Notes: a model not told the origin generated them from the letters alone. 64,000 bases of DNA from Sphingobacterium humi (GCF_009768885.1 NZ_WSQA01000007.1:124001-188000); one strand, 5' to 3'. Shown: positions 37,601-45,699, counted from the first letter of the stretch. Translations and numbers: made by a program.

Positions 37601-38264
37601 GATCAATATTCTGGTAGCCGGTATTAATTACTACCACATCCAACTCCTTTACAAGGGAAGAAAGGGTTACTTGGATATAATCCTGACCGCTATATACCAT
37701 TTCCTTTTCCAAGTAACCCAGATATTTAAAATATAACACATCTTGGGGGGCTCCCATTATGCTAAATTCTCCTGCTTGATTGCTCGAGGTCATTGTTTTC
37801 TTTCCCCTGATACCAATGGATACGCCTGACAATGGTTTTCCATCAATCGACTTTACTATTCCACGAATTGACTTCTGCTGAACTTTGGGGTGCGGTTCAA
37901 TGACTATCCGATCATCAAATAAGGAGTAGGTAATATTCTTCCCTCTAAAGAGTTGATCTAATACTTCTTTCATAGTCCGATTATTCATAACCATACTCAC
38001 ATTCTCCAACAAATCGGGATGTTGACTATAAATAAAGCGGATCTTTGTTTGTCGACTAAGCTCTTTTAAGATAGCCGTACGAGACAAGTTCTCTACATTT
38101 ATGCTAGCTTGTCTATCAAGGATTCCTTGTGCATTAAGGTTGTCGGCCATACAAATATTCAATAGGAATACTATCGCCGAAATAGTTGCTACCGATAATC
38201 GCATAATTTTATAAATTATGTACAGCCGTTGGCTATTTTCGTAAATTATTGTATTTTTATGCAC
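34611..38264 (-). CDS. SusC family TonB-linked receptor with STN signalling domain
   Basis: A 1217-residue receptor. After an extended signal sequence (processing near NLNAQG, residue about 46) comes an STN domain (ILKELSRQTKIRFIYSQHPD to YSLFDDRIVIE, residues about 64-120), which contacts FecR in the periplasm. Then a carboxypeptidase-regulatory-like domain (GIVKSIDGKPLSGVSIGI), the SusC plug (PLWVVDGVILED, SFQILKDVAATSLYGARAMN) and the barrel. The STN domain together with fecR/fecI directly upstream argues for substrate-sensing cell-surface signalling. The long N terminus with MRLS inside it is common in this family, so I kept the longer start. Confidence 0.92.
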   Translation of the reverse strand: MHKNTIIYENSQRLYIIYKIMRLSVATISAIVFLLNICMADNLNAQGILDRQASINVENLSRTAILKELSRQTKIRFIYSQHPDLLENVSMVMNNRTMKEVLDQLFRGKNITYSLFDDRIVIEPHPKVQQKSIRGIVKSIDGKPLSGVSIGIRGKKTMTSSNQAGEFSIMGAPQDVLYFKYLGYLEKEMVYSGQDYIQVTLSSLVKELDVVVINTGYQNIDRKKFTGAAVKINAEDVQRPGVPDVSRMLEGQAAGVSVQNVSGTFGAAPKIRVRGSTSITGDNKPLWVVDGVILEDVINISNEQLSSGDPNTLLGSSVAGLNADDIESFQILKDVAATSLYGARAMNGVVLITTKRGKAGARAALSYSGNYSSYMKPGYQQFDIVNSYDQMSIFAEMERKGWLDYTDLANNPNGGVYTKLAQSLRFNEDGTAVVENSVSGRKAFLERYVYANTDWFDILFKNSLMQEHSLSLSSGTEKSQQYFSTSYLRDNGWSLGDKADRYTANVRSDFSISPKFSVGLITTASIRDQLTPGSLGRQSNPVTGEVSRDFDINPFSYALNTTRTLTPYDQQNSLEYFTMNYAPFNIINELQNNTIELRMLDLKVQGEAKYRLPKDINYSFVGSYRYVNTENEHKIREQSNMPMAYRAGTIYAGGPENATIADRNKFLYTDPADPDSRPVSVLPYGGFYTTNGDNLKSFYFRNSLDWTQSFNFRHTLRLFLSQELRFLDRVGKTFTGYGYQFDRGGTAYVDPNAIKREVEGSSTYYQMATFHDRYLAFAGNAAYSFLGKYQLNGTVRYDGSNQMGQSTTARWLPTWNISGSWNLDEEAFLKDSKAFNTLTLRATYGLNASMGNARNSSLIIRSASTKRPYLSEVEPVLNIENNPNKDLTWEKQYEFNMGVDAAMFNRRLEWTVDVYRRQGFDLIGLIRTSGIGGEAFKLANYADMQSQGIELMVKSQVFKRDNWGWKMQLTNAYNTGEITRLLNEPLIFHLIGNTGGAKVGYPVRGLFSIPFSHLDPNTGVPYFINEQGVKSTNVYLQSYETGYLNYEGNIDPTFTGGFYNMFNYKNLSLSALVTYSAGNKIRQNAIFQNQYTDLQAMSRDFLDRFVLPNDYQVPSIVEMRNASRLEGSAYQSYNYSTERVADGGFVRLKQVSLNYEIPHKLINRWGLNKLSLSVVGNNLYLIYADKKLNGQDPEFYGSGGVALPIPRQFTLSIKTSL

Positions 38265-38336
38265 TTGAAATCTAATTAGTTAGATGTTGTTCAAACAAAG
38301 GACTTCCACTCCCTTGGACAACAAGAGTTCAACATG

Positions 38337-38357
38337 GGGATACATTTTATGTATCCC
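38337..38357. other. Hairpin in the fecR-susC spacer
   Basis: GGGATACAT-TTT-ATGTATCCC is a perfect 9-bp stem with a 3-nt loop in the 201-bp spacer between fecR (ends 38466) and susC (starts 38264). No T run follows it in the leftward direction, so it is more likely an RNA-stability or attenuation element or an operator than a strong terminator. Nothing else stands out in the spacer. Confidence 0.5.
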
Positions 38358-38465
38358 TTTAATAATTCCTGAATTACCTTTTAGCTAAGAGGTTCGTAGA
38401 TTAAAACCCTCGCTGAGGCATATTTGAAATGCAATCATTCTATACATCGGGTAGATTTTAAAGGT

Positions 38466-39488
38466 TTATAATATTATTTTGGCTATTTTATTACTCGTCC
38501 AATCCACTTTACTTTGGGTAGATTGAGATATACTTGCCAATACCTTACGAATAGGATCCGTTCGGTAAAATATGGCTGTTATTTTATGTTGTTTTGACTT
38601 GGGATTATTCACCTGAATTTCAACGCCATAAATCTGACTAATACGGAATAATGCATCAGATAGCGGTGTTTCAGCAAATTCAAGGTTCCCTGTTTTATAG
38701 TATTCAGCAGACAGATTATTGCTCAACTGTTTCTTGATTAAGGTGCCTTGGCGGTCGTCATATTCTACCGCTTCATTTGGCACTAGAATTACATCGGCTA
38801 TATTCTCCTTTTCTTGCATTTCTTGCTCGGCATGAACGGCTATCTTTCCTTCAATTAAAGAAATGGACTTATTGTGCAATTCTTTATACGCTTGGATGTG
38901 GAAACTTGTTCCGAGCACCTTTGTTTGCAGTTTTTCCATTTTTATAAAAAAAGGACATTGTGGGTTTTTTGTCACTTCAAAAAAACCGTCCCCCTCGAAC
39001 TGAACTGTTCGACTTGCAACAGCACCAAATCGTTTCGGATATTGCAAGGAACTTCCGCCCTGCATCCAAACGGCTGTCCCATCAGAGAGTACAATTTTCT
39101 TACTCTCTCCAACTGGAACCTTTAATGACAACCATTCTTGCTGTTCCTGCTGTTGAATCTGCTCTTGTTTCCAATATTCCTGATATACATATACCATTGC
39201 GGCAGAAGCGAGACTAATTACTAAGGAAGCTGCAATCCATGAATATTTACCTATTTTATGGCGGCCTGGCAATTTCTGAATCTTTGTAGCTGATTGGTTA
39301 TCTAAAATAATGGCGTCAAAAAGCTCCGCTACGAAAATATCCTTTTGCGCTGTCGGCAAATTGTCCCATTGGCTAACTTCAGACAGTGTTGATGTCGAAA
39401 GCCAATTTTCAATCCATTGCCTTTCTTCATCGGTACAGCAGTCTGTTATATACCGCTCCAGGAGATTTTCAAATTCATTTAAGCTCAT
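38466..39488 (-). CDS. FecR family anti-sigma factor
   Basis: A 340-residue FecR protein. The N-terminal cytoplasmic part has CTDEERQWIENWL (residues about 18-30), a transmembrane segment lies at about 81-101 (YSWIAASLVISLASAAMVYV), and the periplasmic FecR domain shows VPVGESKKIVLSDGTAVWMQ, FEVTKNPQCPFFI and VLGTSFHIQAY. A C-terminal domain of the DUF4974/STN-like type (LEFAETPLSDALFRISQIYG) follows. It binds the ECF sigma factor encoded 104 bp upstream and relays the signal from the STN domain of the downstream SusC. Confidence 0.92.
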   Translation of the reverse strand: MSLNEFENLLERYITDCCTDEERQWIENWLSTSTLSEVSQWDNLPTAQKDIFVAELFDAIILDNQSATKIQKLPGRHKIGKYSWIAASLVISLASAAMVYVYQEYWKQEQIQQQEQQEWLSLKVPVGESKKIVLSDGTAVWMQGGSSLQYPKRFGAVASRTVQFEGDGFFEVTKNPQCPFFIKMEKLQTKVLGTSFHIQAYKELHNKSISLIEGKIAVHAEQEMQEKENIADVILVPNEAVEYDDRQGTLIKKQLSNNLSAEYYKTGNLEFAETPLSDALFRISQIYGVEIQVNNPKSKQHKITAIFYRTDPIRKVLASISQSTQSKVDWTSNKIAKIIL

Positions 39489-39592
39489 GTTATTAGGTTC
39501 TTTATACTAGCTAAGACACATGAACACAAATAAGTACTATAGGAATTTTGATTTTTTTTTAAAATATTATAAAATAGAGCTTAAAACAGCTT

Positions 39593-40192
39593 TTAGTGTG
39601 CTGTACAAAGATTTATGATCACGATGATCATAAAAATAAAAGTAGTCAACCAGAGAAGGATAACTCTTCTTACTACCGTTCTGATAATGTTCATTGCGGT
39701 GTTAAGCTGATTCTTCACGGTTTGCTCAGAAATATTCAATTGCTCAGAAATCTCTTTATGACTTAGGTTTGCCTCCTTACTTAAGAGATAGATCTCGCGT
39801 ACCTTAGGAGGCATCTTTGATTTCGCCTTTTCAATAAGGTCTTGCAGCTCCTTATATTCTACAAAGCTATCAGGCCCTTGGTAAAATTGATGATCCATTT
39901 TAATAAGGTGATTGGAATAGGCGGTCTTATAGCTGTTTTTGCGATAATGGTTAATGATGCGCTTATTTAATGAACTGTACAAATAAGCCTTTAAAGAATA
40001 CTTTACATCTATCTCTTGCCTTTTTTCCCAAATATTGGTAAACAGATCATGAATCAAATCTTTCGCTTCTTCTAAAGACTCAACCCGTTGTGCTGCATAT
40101 TGAACCAAGACCTTTACATATTTTTGATATATACATTGATAGGCATCATCATTGCCGCTCTTGAAATCGTTGAACAAGGCTAAATCTTTCAA
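39593..40192 (-). CDS. ECF sigma-70 factor, FecI-type, with C-terminal hydrophobic tail
   Basis: A 199-residue ECF sigma factor. Region 2 (residues about 15-85) shows YQKYVKVLVQYAAQRVESLE and DLIHDLFTNIWEKRQEIDV; region 4 (about 115-170) has MPPKVREIYLLSKEANLSHK and EISEQLNISEQTVKNQLNTA, the helix-turn-helix for the -35 element. Residues about 178-195 (ILLWLTTFIFMIIVIINL) are strongly hydrophobic and may tether the protein to the membrane, a feature seen in some Bacteroidota ECF factors. It should direct expression of the downstream surface locus under control of FecR. Confidence 0.93.
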   Translation of the reverse strand: MKDLALFNDFKSGNDDAYQCIYQKYVKVLVQYAAQRVESLEEAKDLIHDLFTNIWEKRQEIDVKYSLKAYLYSSLNKRIINHYRKNSYKTAYSNHLIKMDHQFYQGPDSFVEYKELQDLIEKAKSKMPPKVREIYLLSKEANLSHKEISEQLNISEQTVKNQLNTAMNIIRTVVRRVILLWLTTFIFMIIVIINLCTAH

Positions 40193-40225
40193 ATTAGATT
40201 AATTGGTACACAGATAGATTAGCAG

Positions 40226-40255
40226 TAAATATAAATAATAGAAGAAAAGAACAAA
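40226..40255 (-). promoter_or_regulatory. Promoter of the sigma/anti-sigma pair
   Basis: Minus-strand TTTG (40255-40252), an 18-bp spacer and TATATTTA (40233-40226) fit the Bacteroidota housekeeping pattern. The first codon is 34 bp further on. The 211-bp spacer upstream is AT-rich and shows no gene. Confidence 0.6.
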
Positions 40256-40403
40256 ACAATAAAATAAATAATGTTATAATTTTTATCCTAATAACAGTTT
40301 AAATAAACTAAAATTTAATATTTATTGATTTTTGTAACTTTTACAAAGAGGTTTTCCGCCTGAATGAAGATATCAGGAGAAGTGATTAATAATCAAAAAA
40401 CAC

Positions 40404-41792
40404 CTACTTAAAATAAATCCTCAACATTTCCTTTCGCAGTTCATTTTCCACCTTCAACTTAGCCAGGTTCATTTCATTATTAAACAAATCCACCCGCGAT
40501 TTATTCAGGTCATACATATTCACCACACCCGACTCATAGGCCTTCATCGACATCTCAAACACCTCCTTAGAAATTTCGATGCGCTCTTCAGCGATGTTTA
40601 TCATGCCACGGGTTTGGTTATAGGCCATGATTTCAGCATGAATCTTCCCCTTCAGTTCATTTTCCAAATGGGCGATAGCATTCAGTTGCCGCTCTTCGTT
40701 ATACCTCGATTGCTGAACCATACTTCGGTCAGCATAGCGGTTTACGATAGGAATCGCCAAACGGATTCCCACCCGATTGATGACATTGTTTTTCCATTGT
40801 TCCAGGATGGGATCCCGAACAGCATCGCTATTGTTTCGGTGGATAAAGTTTGTACCCAAGGCATAATAGCCGTATAGCTTAGGCTTTAGGTTCGCCTTAA
40901 ACAGTTTAGTATCCTCCTGAACCGAAATCAGCCGGCTCTTTTCGGCCTGCACGGCGGCATATTGCTGAATCGTTTCCTCCACTTGATCTGTTGGGAAAAT
41001 CGCCGCAGCGGGCGATGCCTCGGCTAACACATCCTTCACCAGCGCCTGCGTAATCGGCACATCGACTTGCAGAAAATTAAGCAATAGAAAAACGGTCTTA
41101 TCCAAGTTCAGCTTTTTTGCGGCCAATTCATACAGCCCTTGATTATACTCCTGCTTGGCCTGCGCCAGTTCAAATTTGGTAATTACCCCCACTTCAAATT
41201 TCCGGGTCGACTGCTGCAATAACTGCGCAAGATTGTCCACATTCTCTTGCGCGATGGCCAGCATTTGCTGGTTCAACAACACCTCAAAATAATGCTCATA
41301 AAGCTTCATCAGCACCTTATTCTTTACTTCCTGCTGCTCAAATTGCGCTGTTAGCAATTCAAAACTACGCTGCTGCTCACGCAAGGCCTGCGCCCCAAAA
41401 TTATAGAGCAGCATACTCGTTTCCAGGCCCATTTCATTGCTAAAATCTGTATATAACTTGCGAAAATTCTGACTCGGATTATCCGGTGTTGGAGCCAACT
41501 CCGACTTGTATAGGTACTCATACAGAATATCCATTTCCCGATTACGGGGGTAGGCATTAAAATAATTGTTAAAGTAAGCCTCAACACTTGGAATCCAATA
41601 CTTTTCTGCGGCCTTTAACTTCTCTTCCGAGAGCTGCACAACGATCCTTGCATCCCGGATTTCATAATGATTCGAAAGGGCAATCTCCTTGCATTTAGCC
41701 AGCGTAAATACTGTCGTATCCTGCGCCAACAAGCCCTTCCAAAACAGGATCAAGCCAAAAATTAAGACAATGCTAACCCTTGTTTTCGCCAT
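40404..41792 (-). CDS. TolC family outer membrane efflux protein
   Basis: A 462-residue TolC-like protein with a signal peptide (MAKTRVSIVLIFGLILFWKG to LLAQ). Two repeated outer-membrane-factor halves are visible as long helices: ELTAQFEQQEVKNKVLMKLY and ILQQSTRKFEVGVITKFELA in the first, YNEERQLNAIAHLENELKGK and YESGVVNMYDLNKSR in the second. The GVxTKFELA and GVVNMYDLNKSR phrases are the typical OEP turns. Its start overlaps the 3' end of the ABC transporter gene by 31 bp, so it is the last gene of the export operon and provides the outer membrane exit. Confidence 0.9.
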   Translation of the reverse strand: MAKTRVSIVLIFGLILFWKGLLAQDTTVFTLAKCKEIALSNHYEIRDARIVVQLSEEKLKAAEKYWIPSVEAYFNNYFNAYPRNREMDILYEYLYKSELAPTPDNPSQNFRKLYTDFSNEMGLETSMLLYNFGAQALREQQRSFELLTAQFEQQEVKNKVLMKLYEHYFEVLLNQQMLAIAQENVDNLAQLLQQSTRKFEVGVITKFELAQAKQEYNQGLYELAAKKLNLDKTVFLLLNFLQVDVPITQALVKDVLAEASPAAAIFPTDQVEETIQQYAAVQAEKSRLISVQEDTKLFKANLKPKLYGYYALGTNFIHRNNSDAVRDPILEQWKNNVINRVGIRLAIPIVNRYADRSMVQQSRYNEERQLNAIAHLENELKGKIHAEIMAYNQTRGMINIAEERIEISKEVFEMSMKAYESGVVNMYDLNKSRVDLFNNEMNLAKLKVENELRKEMLRIYFK

Positions 41793-43921
41793 AGTGAAGC
41801 ATACTTTTCATTTTTCGCCAATAATTCCTGGTGTGTTCCCTCTTCAATTAAAGCCCCGTCTTCAATCACAATAATCTTGTCAGCCGCTGCGATGGTACTC
41901 AAGCGATGCGCAATCACAATCATGGTTTTCCCTTGTTCCTTAAACTTCCGGAGCGCCGCCTGCACAAAACTCTCCGCATCGGAATCTAAGGAAGAAGTAG
42001 CTTCATCCAGAATCAGGATTTCCGGATCCCGATAGAGTGCCCGTGCAATTGCGATGCGTTGCTTTTGTCCGCCAGATAACAAGGCACCATCTTCACCGAG
42101 GTGCGTTTGAAAACCATTCGGTAAGCTTTCAATAAAACTTAAGATCCCGATATCCTTGCTGATGGCAATAATGCGTTCCATATCCGGATGCTCATCCCCT
42201 AGCGCAATATTATCAATCACGTTTCCCGAGAAGAGGTGGATTTGCTGCGGCACGGCCGCTACCAACTTCCGCAGGGAGTAATTAGAAATATACTTGATAT
42301 CATATTCGCCGATTTGAATTTTCCCTTCCTGCAAAGGGTAAAGGTTTTGCAGGAGGTTAGAAATGGTGCTTTTACCCGATCCACTTTCGCCTATCAGTGC
42401 GGTAATTTTCCCTTTCTCAAAGGTACAGGAGAAATCTTCGAACACATCGCGTCGGGTGCCATAAGAAAAACTGATATGCTCCAGGCGCACATCCCCAATC
42501 TGGGAAGGTTTCAGATCAAATTTCTCTAGGGTTTCCTCGCGCTCTAGGTCCATAATTTCAAACAAGCGGTCAGAAGCGATCAAAGCACTCTGGATCGTTT
42601 TGTTTGCATTCACCAAACTGCTTATTGGCCCTGTTAAATAGCCTATTAAGGCATAAAAAGACAAGAGTTCGCCAGCTGTAATTTCCTTATTGATTACGAA
42701 ATATGCCCCTACCCAAATCAGAATAATGGTAAAAATGCGGGAGATAACCTCCGTTGATTTCCCGGAAAACAGCACATTCTTCATCGAGCGATAAACCGAT
42801 TTCAACAATCGATCAAAAGCATTATCGGTTTTATTTTTCTGAAAACCCTCCACGCCAAATTGTTTTACGGTTTTCATCGCATTCAACGATTCCACCAATT
42901 GGCTTTGCAACACTGCAGAATCCTCCATTACCTTCCGCTCCACCTGCTTGTTCAAGCGATTCACAACCACATACACCAACACATATAAGGGTATGGACAA
43001 TAGCATAATCGTTGCCAAGCGCCAATGGTAAGTAAACATAACAGCAAAGCTGAACAGAATGGTGAAGAAATGAACCAATAGCTCTACGGAAACATCATTG
43101 ATAAAACTTCGGATTTTAACCGCATCGTTAATGCGGGAGGTGATCTCACCAATCTTCATGGTATCAAAAAAGCGCTGCGGCAAATCCAACAAATGCTTAT
43201 AGTAGCCTAATATCAAATGCCGATCGATTTTCTGACCGGTCTGAAAAATATAGAGTTCTTGTAAATAGCCGATAATGATCTGGAAGAACAGGATAATAAG
43301 CATGCCTACCGACAATAGATTCAGCAAGCGCAGATTCCCATCAATCAGCACATAATCGGTTATTTTTTGAATATATATGGCCATAGAAAGGCCCAATACC
43401 GTATACACAATCGCACCTAGCAAACTCTGGAAGAGGATAGATCGATGCGGCTGAATTAAGGCCACAAAGCGCCTAAACCGACTAACCCTTTCGTTTTTAG
43501 CTTCAAAATATTCATTCGGCTCCGCAAGAATCAATACTCCGGTCCACATCGTATTAAACTCCTCCTGACTCATTTCCTGCATTTCTCCAAACTCAGGATC
43601 CATGAATTTAACCTTGCCCCTGCGCACCTGATAAACCACTACATAATGCAGATGAACTTGATTTTTGACCACATGGGCAATGGCAGGCAAAGGCACCCCA
43701 TCCAGATAAAGTTCTTCCGCTTTCACGCCCTTGGCCTTAAAGCCCATCTTCTCCAAACCAACCACGAGTCCTAGGGCATTGGTGCCACGGGTATCGGTAT
43801 GGCAGATCTGCCGTATTTTCGCAATAGGTAAATAGAGGTCATAATAGGCTCCTATCGAGGCTAAGCAAGCGGCACCACAGTCTTTTAAATCCTGCTGTTT
43901 TACACGTATTCCTTTCTTCAT
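41762..43921 (-). CDS. Peptidase-containing ABC transporter (C39 peptidase, bacteriocin-type exporter)
   Basis: A 719-residue exporter that cleaves double-glycine leaders and pumps the mature peptide. The N-terminal C39 peptidase has its catalytic triad in place: Cys15 in KDCGAAC, His92 in HLHYVVVY and Asp108 in KFMDPEFG. Six transmembrane helices follow (about 165-430). The nucleotide-binding domain has Walker A GESGSGKST, the signature LSGGQKQRIAIARAL, Walker B ILILDEATSSLD and the switch VIAHRLST. It begins 1 bp after the hlyD gene, and a matching double-glycine precursor is encoded just upstream at 45315. Confidence 0.95.
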   Translation of the reverse strand: MKKGIRVKQQDLKDCGAACLASIGAYYDLYLPIAKIRQICHTDTRGTNALGLVVGLEKMGFKAKGVKAEELYLDGVPLPAIAHVVKNQVHLHYVVVYQVRRGKVKFMDPEFGEMQEMSQEEFNTMWTGVLILAEPNEYFEAKNERVSRFRRFVALIQPHRSILFQSLLGAIVYTVLGLSMAIYIQKITDYVLIDGNLRLLNLLSVGMLIILFFQIIIGYLQELYIFQTGQKIDRHLILGYYKHLLDLPQRFFDTMKIGEITSRINDAVKIRSFINDVSVELLVHFFTILFSFAVMFTYHWRLATIMLLSIPLYVLVYVVVNRLNKQVERKVMEDSAVLQSQLVESLNAMKTVKQFGVEGFQKNKTDNAFDRLLKSVYRSMKNVLFSGKSTEVISRIFTIILIWVGAYFVINKEITAGELLSFYALIGYLTGPISSLVNANKTIQSALIASDRLFEIMDLEREETLEKFDLKPSQIGDVRLEHISFSYGTRRDVFEDFSCTFEKGKITALIGESGSGKSTISNLLQNLYPLQEGKIQIGEYDIKYISNYSLRKLVAAVPQQIHLFSGNVIDNIALGDEHPDMERIIAISKDIGILSFIESLPNGFQTHLGEDGALLSGGQKQRIAIARALYRDPEILILDEATSSLDSDAESFVQAALRKFKEQGKTMIVIAHRLSTIAAADKIIVIEDGALIEEGTHQELLAKNEKYASLWRKQGLALS

Positions 43922-45004
43922 CTAGCCGAGATTAGGGTTCAACCAATTGTCAACCTTGTCGAATAAAAGCTGCCACAGCGTTCTATCTAACAAATAAAAC
44001 CGCACATTAACCGTCATGCCCTTTTCTATATGTCCTTTGTAGCCATTTTTCAATTGTAAATAAGGCGCATCCATGTTGCAATACACCACAAAAAATGGCG
44101 CCTTGTCGTTTTCCGTAAAACGCAGGTTCTTTTGTATTTCGAAGACCTCACCCGTGAGCAAACCCCATTGATTGTAATTAAAAGTTTCGATCTGCGCTTT
44201 TATCGGTTGTTTTTCCCGGATAAAGCCAATATCGCGAGGCGATACCTGGGCTTCAATGACTAAGGAGGCTTCGGGTGAAATAACACCAATTTGGGTTCCC
44301 GGCGTAACAAAGGCATTAAGTTGGATGCCTGAAAAATCAACCAGCCGACCATCTACCGGACTGGTGATGACATGGTTTGCAATCTGCCGTTGTGTGGTAT
44401 TTATTTCACGTCTATTTTCGCGTAGCGTACGTTCAAGATCGCGCTTTTCCACTTGCCAGGTCGCCAGCTGTTGGGAGTGCGTGTTCTCTAACTGTCGCTT
44501 TAGGTTTTCTACTTTATACCGGTTCTTATCGTATTCAGCCTGCGTGTATATCCCTTCTTCAAAAAGCTTTTTGACCCGATCGTAATCACGAACCGCCAAG
44601 TCGTACTCCGATTGGATTTGCCCCATCTTTTCCTGATAGGCCGCCACCTGCTGCTGATAAACGCCTGTTTGCATGGCCGTCATCTTCCCTGCAGTTAAGC
44701 GATTCAAATCAGCTTGCTGGGCGTTAAAGTCTTGAAATTGCCGGCTTTGGTAGGATGCATATTCATGCAGCTGATCGGTATTTAAAACCAATAAGGTATC
44801 TCCCTTCTTGAAGACCTGATTGTTGCGCTGAATATTTGATTTTACCACACGCCCTTCTACCATGGATATTATCGGGTTATTACTATTTAAATCATTAACA
44901 ATGCCGGGAGCGGTTGTTGAGATGGGAACTTTTATGAAGGGTAAGGCTATAAATACAGCCAGAAAAAAGAGAACTAAGATAAGGTAGATACTTCTGCCTC
45001 GCAT
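43922..45004 (-). CDS. HlyD family periplasmic adaptor
   Basis: A 360-residue membrane fusion protein. One N-terminal transmembrane helix (residues about 5-25), a lipoyl-like half (IISMVEGRVVKSNIQRNNQV, residues about 46-65), a long coiled coil (about 75-205, rich in Q, E and R), the second lipoyl half (ASHVITSP-like NHVITSPVDGRLVDFSGIQL) and a beta-barrel end. It links the C39 ABC transporter in the inner membrane to the TolC protein. It follows the small precursor gene after 143 bp and overlaps nothing. Confidence 0.92.
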   Translation of the reverse strand: MRGRSIYLILVLFFLAVFIALPFIKVPISTTAPGIVNDLNSNNPIISMVEGRVVKSNIQRNNQVFKKGDTLLVLNTDQLHEYASYQSRQFQDFNAQQADLNRLTAGKMTAMQTGVYQQQVAAYQEKMGQIQSEYDLAVRDYDRVKKLFEEGIYTQAEYDKNRYKVENLKRQLENTHSQQLATWQVEKRDLERTLRENRREINTTQRQIANHVITSPVDGRLVDFSGIQLNAFVTPGTQIGVISPEASLVIEAQVSPRDIGFIREKQPIKAQIETFNYNQWGLLTGEVFEIQKNLRFTENDKAPFFVVYCNMDAPYLQLKNGYKGHIEKGMTVNVRFYLLDRTLWQLLFDKVDNWLNPNLG

Positions 45005-45040
45005 AGAAAACGTTAAGATGGTTTATATATTACAACAAAC

Positions 45041-45065
45041 AAGAGCAGGCATAGGTCCTACTCTT
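45041..45065 (-). terminator. Attenuator-like hairpin between the precursor peptide and its exporter genes
   Basis: Read leftward, AAGAGTAGG pairs with CCTGCTCTT (one U-G pair) across a 7-nt loop, followed by the T-rich GTTTGTTGT. It lies between the peptide stop (45150) and hlyD (45004). A partial terminator here would let the peptide be made in excess over the transporter. Confidence 0.5.
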
Positions 45066-45147
45066 ATTCATTATCGAAGAAAAAATGTACTTAGCACATC
45101 TTAAAAATAAAGCCCTGCAATTATCAAAATAAAGGAGGACTTGAGAC

Positions 45148-45315
45148 TTAATTTGTTCCGGTAATTTTAGCCAGAAAATTAGCAATAAAATCAGTGATCT
45201 TATTACCAATAACATTTCCTGTTCTGATAAATAAGGTTAACCATTCTGTAAAACTCATGGTTCCACCTTCTACAGCACGAAGCTCCTCGCTGTTTAAGTC
45301 TTTAAAATTTTTCAT
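45148..45315 (-). CDS. Double-glycine leader precursor peptide (bacteriocin or signal peptide candidate)
   Basis: A 55-residue ORF, too short for usual gene calling. The leader MKNFKDLNSEELRAVEGG has the classic pattern of a double-glycine leader: hydrophobic residues at -12, -7 and -4 spacing (L7, L12, V15), acidic residues and a final Gly17-Gly18. Cleavage would release a 37-residue core beginning TMSFTEW. The core is an amphipathic helix-like stretch with aromatic and aliphatic residues every three to four positions, and Gly33-Asn-Val-Ile-Gly37 is a GxxxG motif of the type used by two-peptide class IIb bacteriocins for helix packing. It has no Cys, so no disulfide or lanthionine. HlyD, C39 transporter and TolC follow in the same direction. 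No small immunity protein is visible, so a communication role is equally possible. Confidence 0.8.
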   Translation of the reverse strand: MKNFKDLNSEELRAVEGGTMSFTEWLTLFIRTGNVIGNKITDFIANFLAKITGTN

Positions 45316-45362
45316 AGCTTAATGGTTTTGAATTAATAGTGTTTTTTGTGTGTGATATCATA

Positions 45363-45392
45363 CAAATTTAGAGGATTAAACTTTCCGCTAAA
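45363..45392 (-). promoter_or_regulatory. Promoter of the precursor-peptide/export operon
   Basis: Minus-strand TAAATTTG (45370-45363) is a perfect Bacteroidota -7 element; TTTA (45392-45389) lies 18 bp upstream as the -33. The start codon of the peptide is 48 bp downstream. Confidence 0.65.
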
Positions 45393-45699
45393 CTTAATAC
45401 CAAGAGAAAAATAATCTTGTAGAAATACACCTACAAGCACCTCTAAGGCAGATTAATAAAACATCAGCTGCTAGCTATCAACTCATAAGGCAACAATTAT
45501 GCTTAGAAAAGCAGCAATAAAGAACCAAAAAGAAAAGGAATAATGAACCTCCTAATGAAGGCAAAAAGGTATTGCATAAACAACCAAAACAGCACCTTTT
45601 AATCTTGACGACAAAGCCTAAAAGCACTCATTTAAGCAGAATAGGTTTACTGTTCCATTCGACCTCAAAAAAGGCTGTTGCTTAATTAATAAGAAACCG
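45393..45699. other. Noncoding spacer upstream of the peptide operon
   Basis: No convincing gene. An imperfectly spaced inverted repeat, CTTGTAG / CTACAAG (45416-45437, 8-nt loop), lies about 25 bp upstream of the -33 element and could be a regulator site. Two short frames of 19-24 codons exist but lack a leader or any family feature. Confidence 0.5.

Noticed and set aside
45030..45215. A 61-residue hydrophobic minus-strand frame overlapping the precursor peptide
   Set aside because: It overlaps the double-glycine peptide gene in another frame and lacks a leader or promoter; the peptide gene explains the region better.
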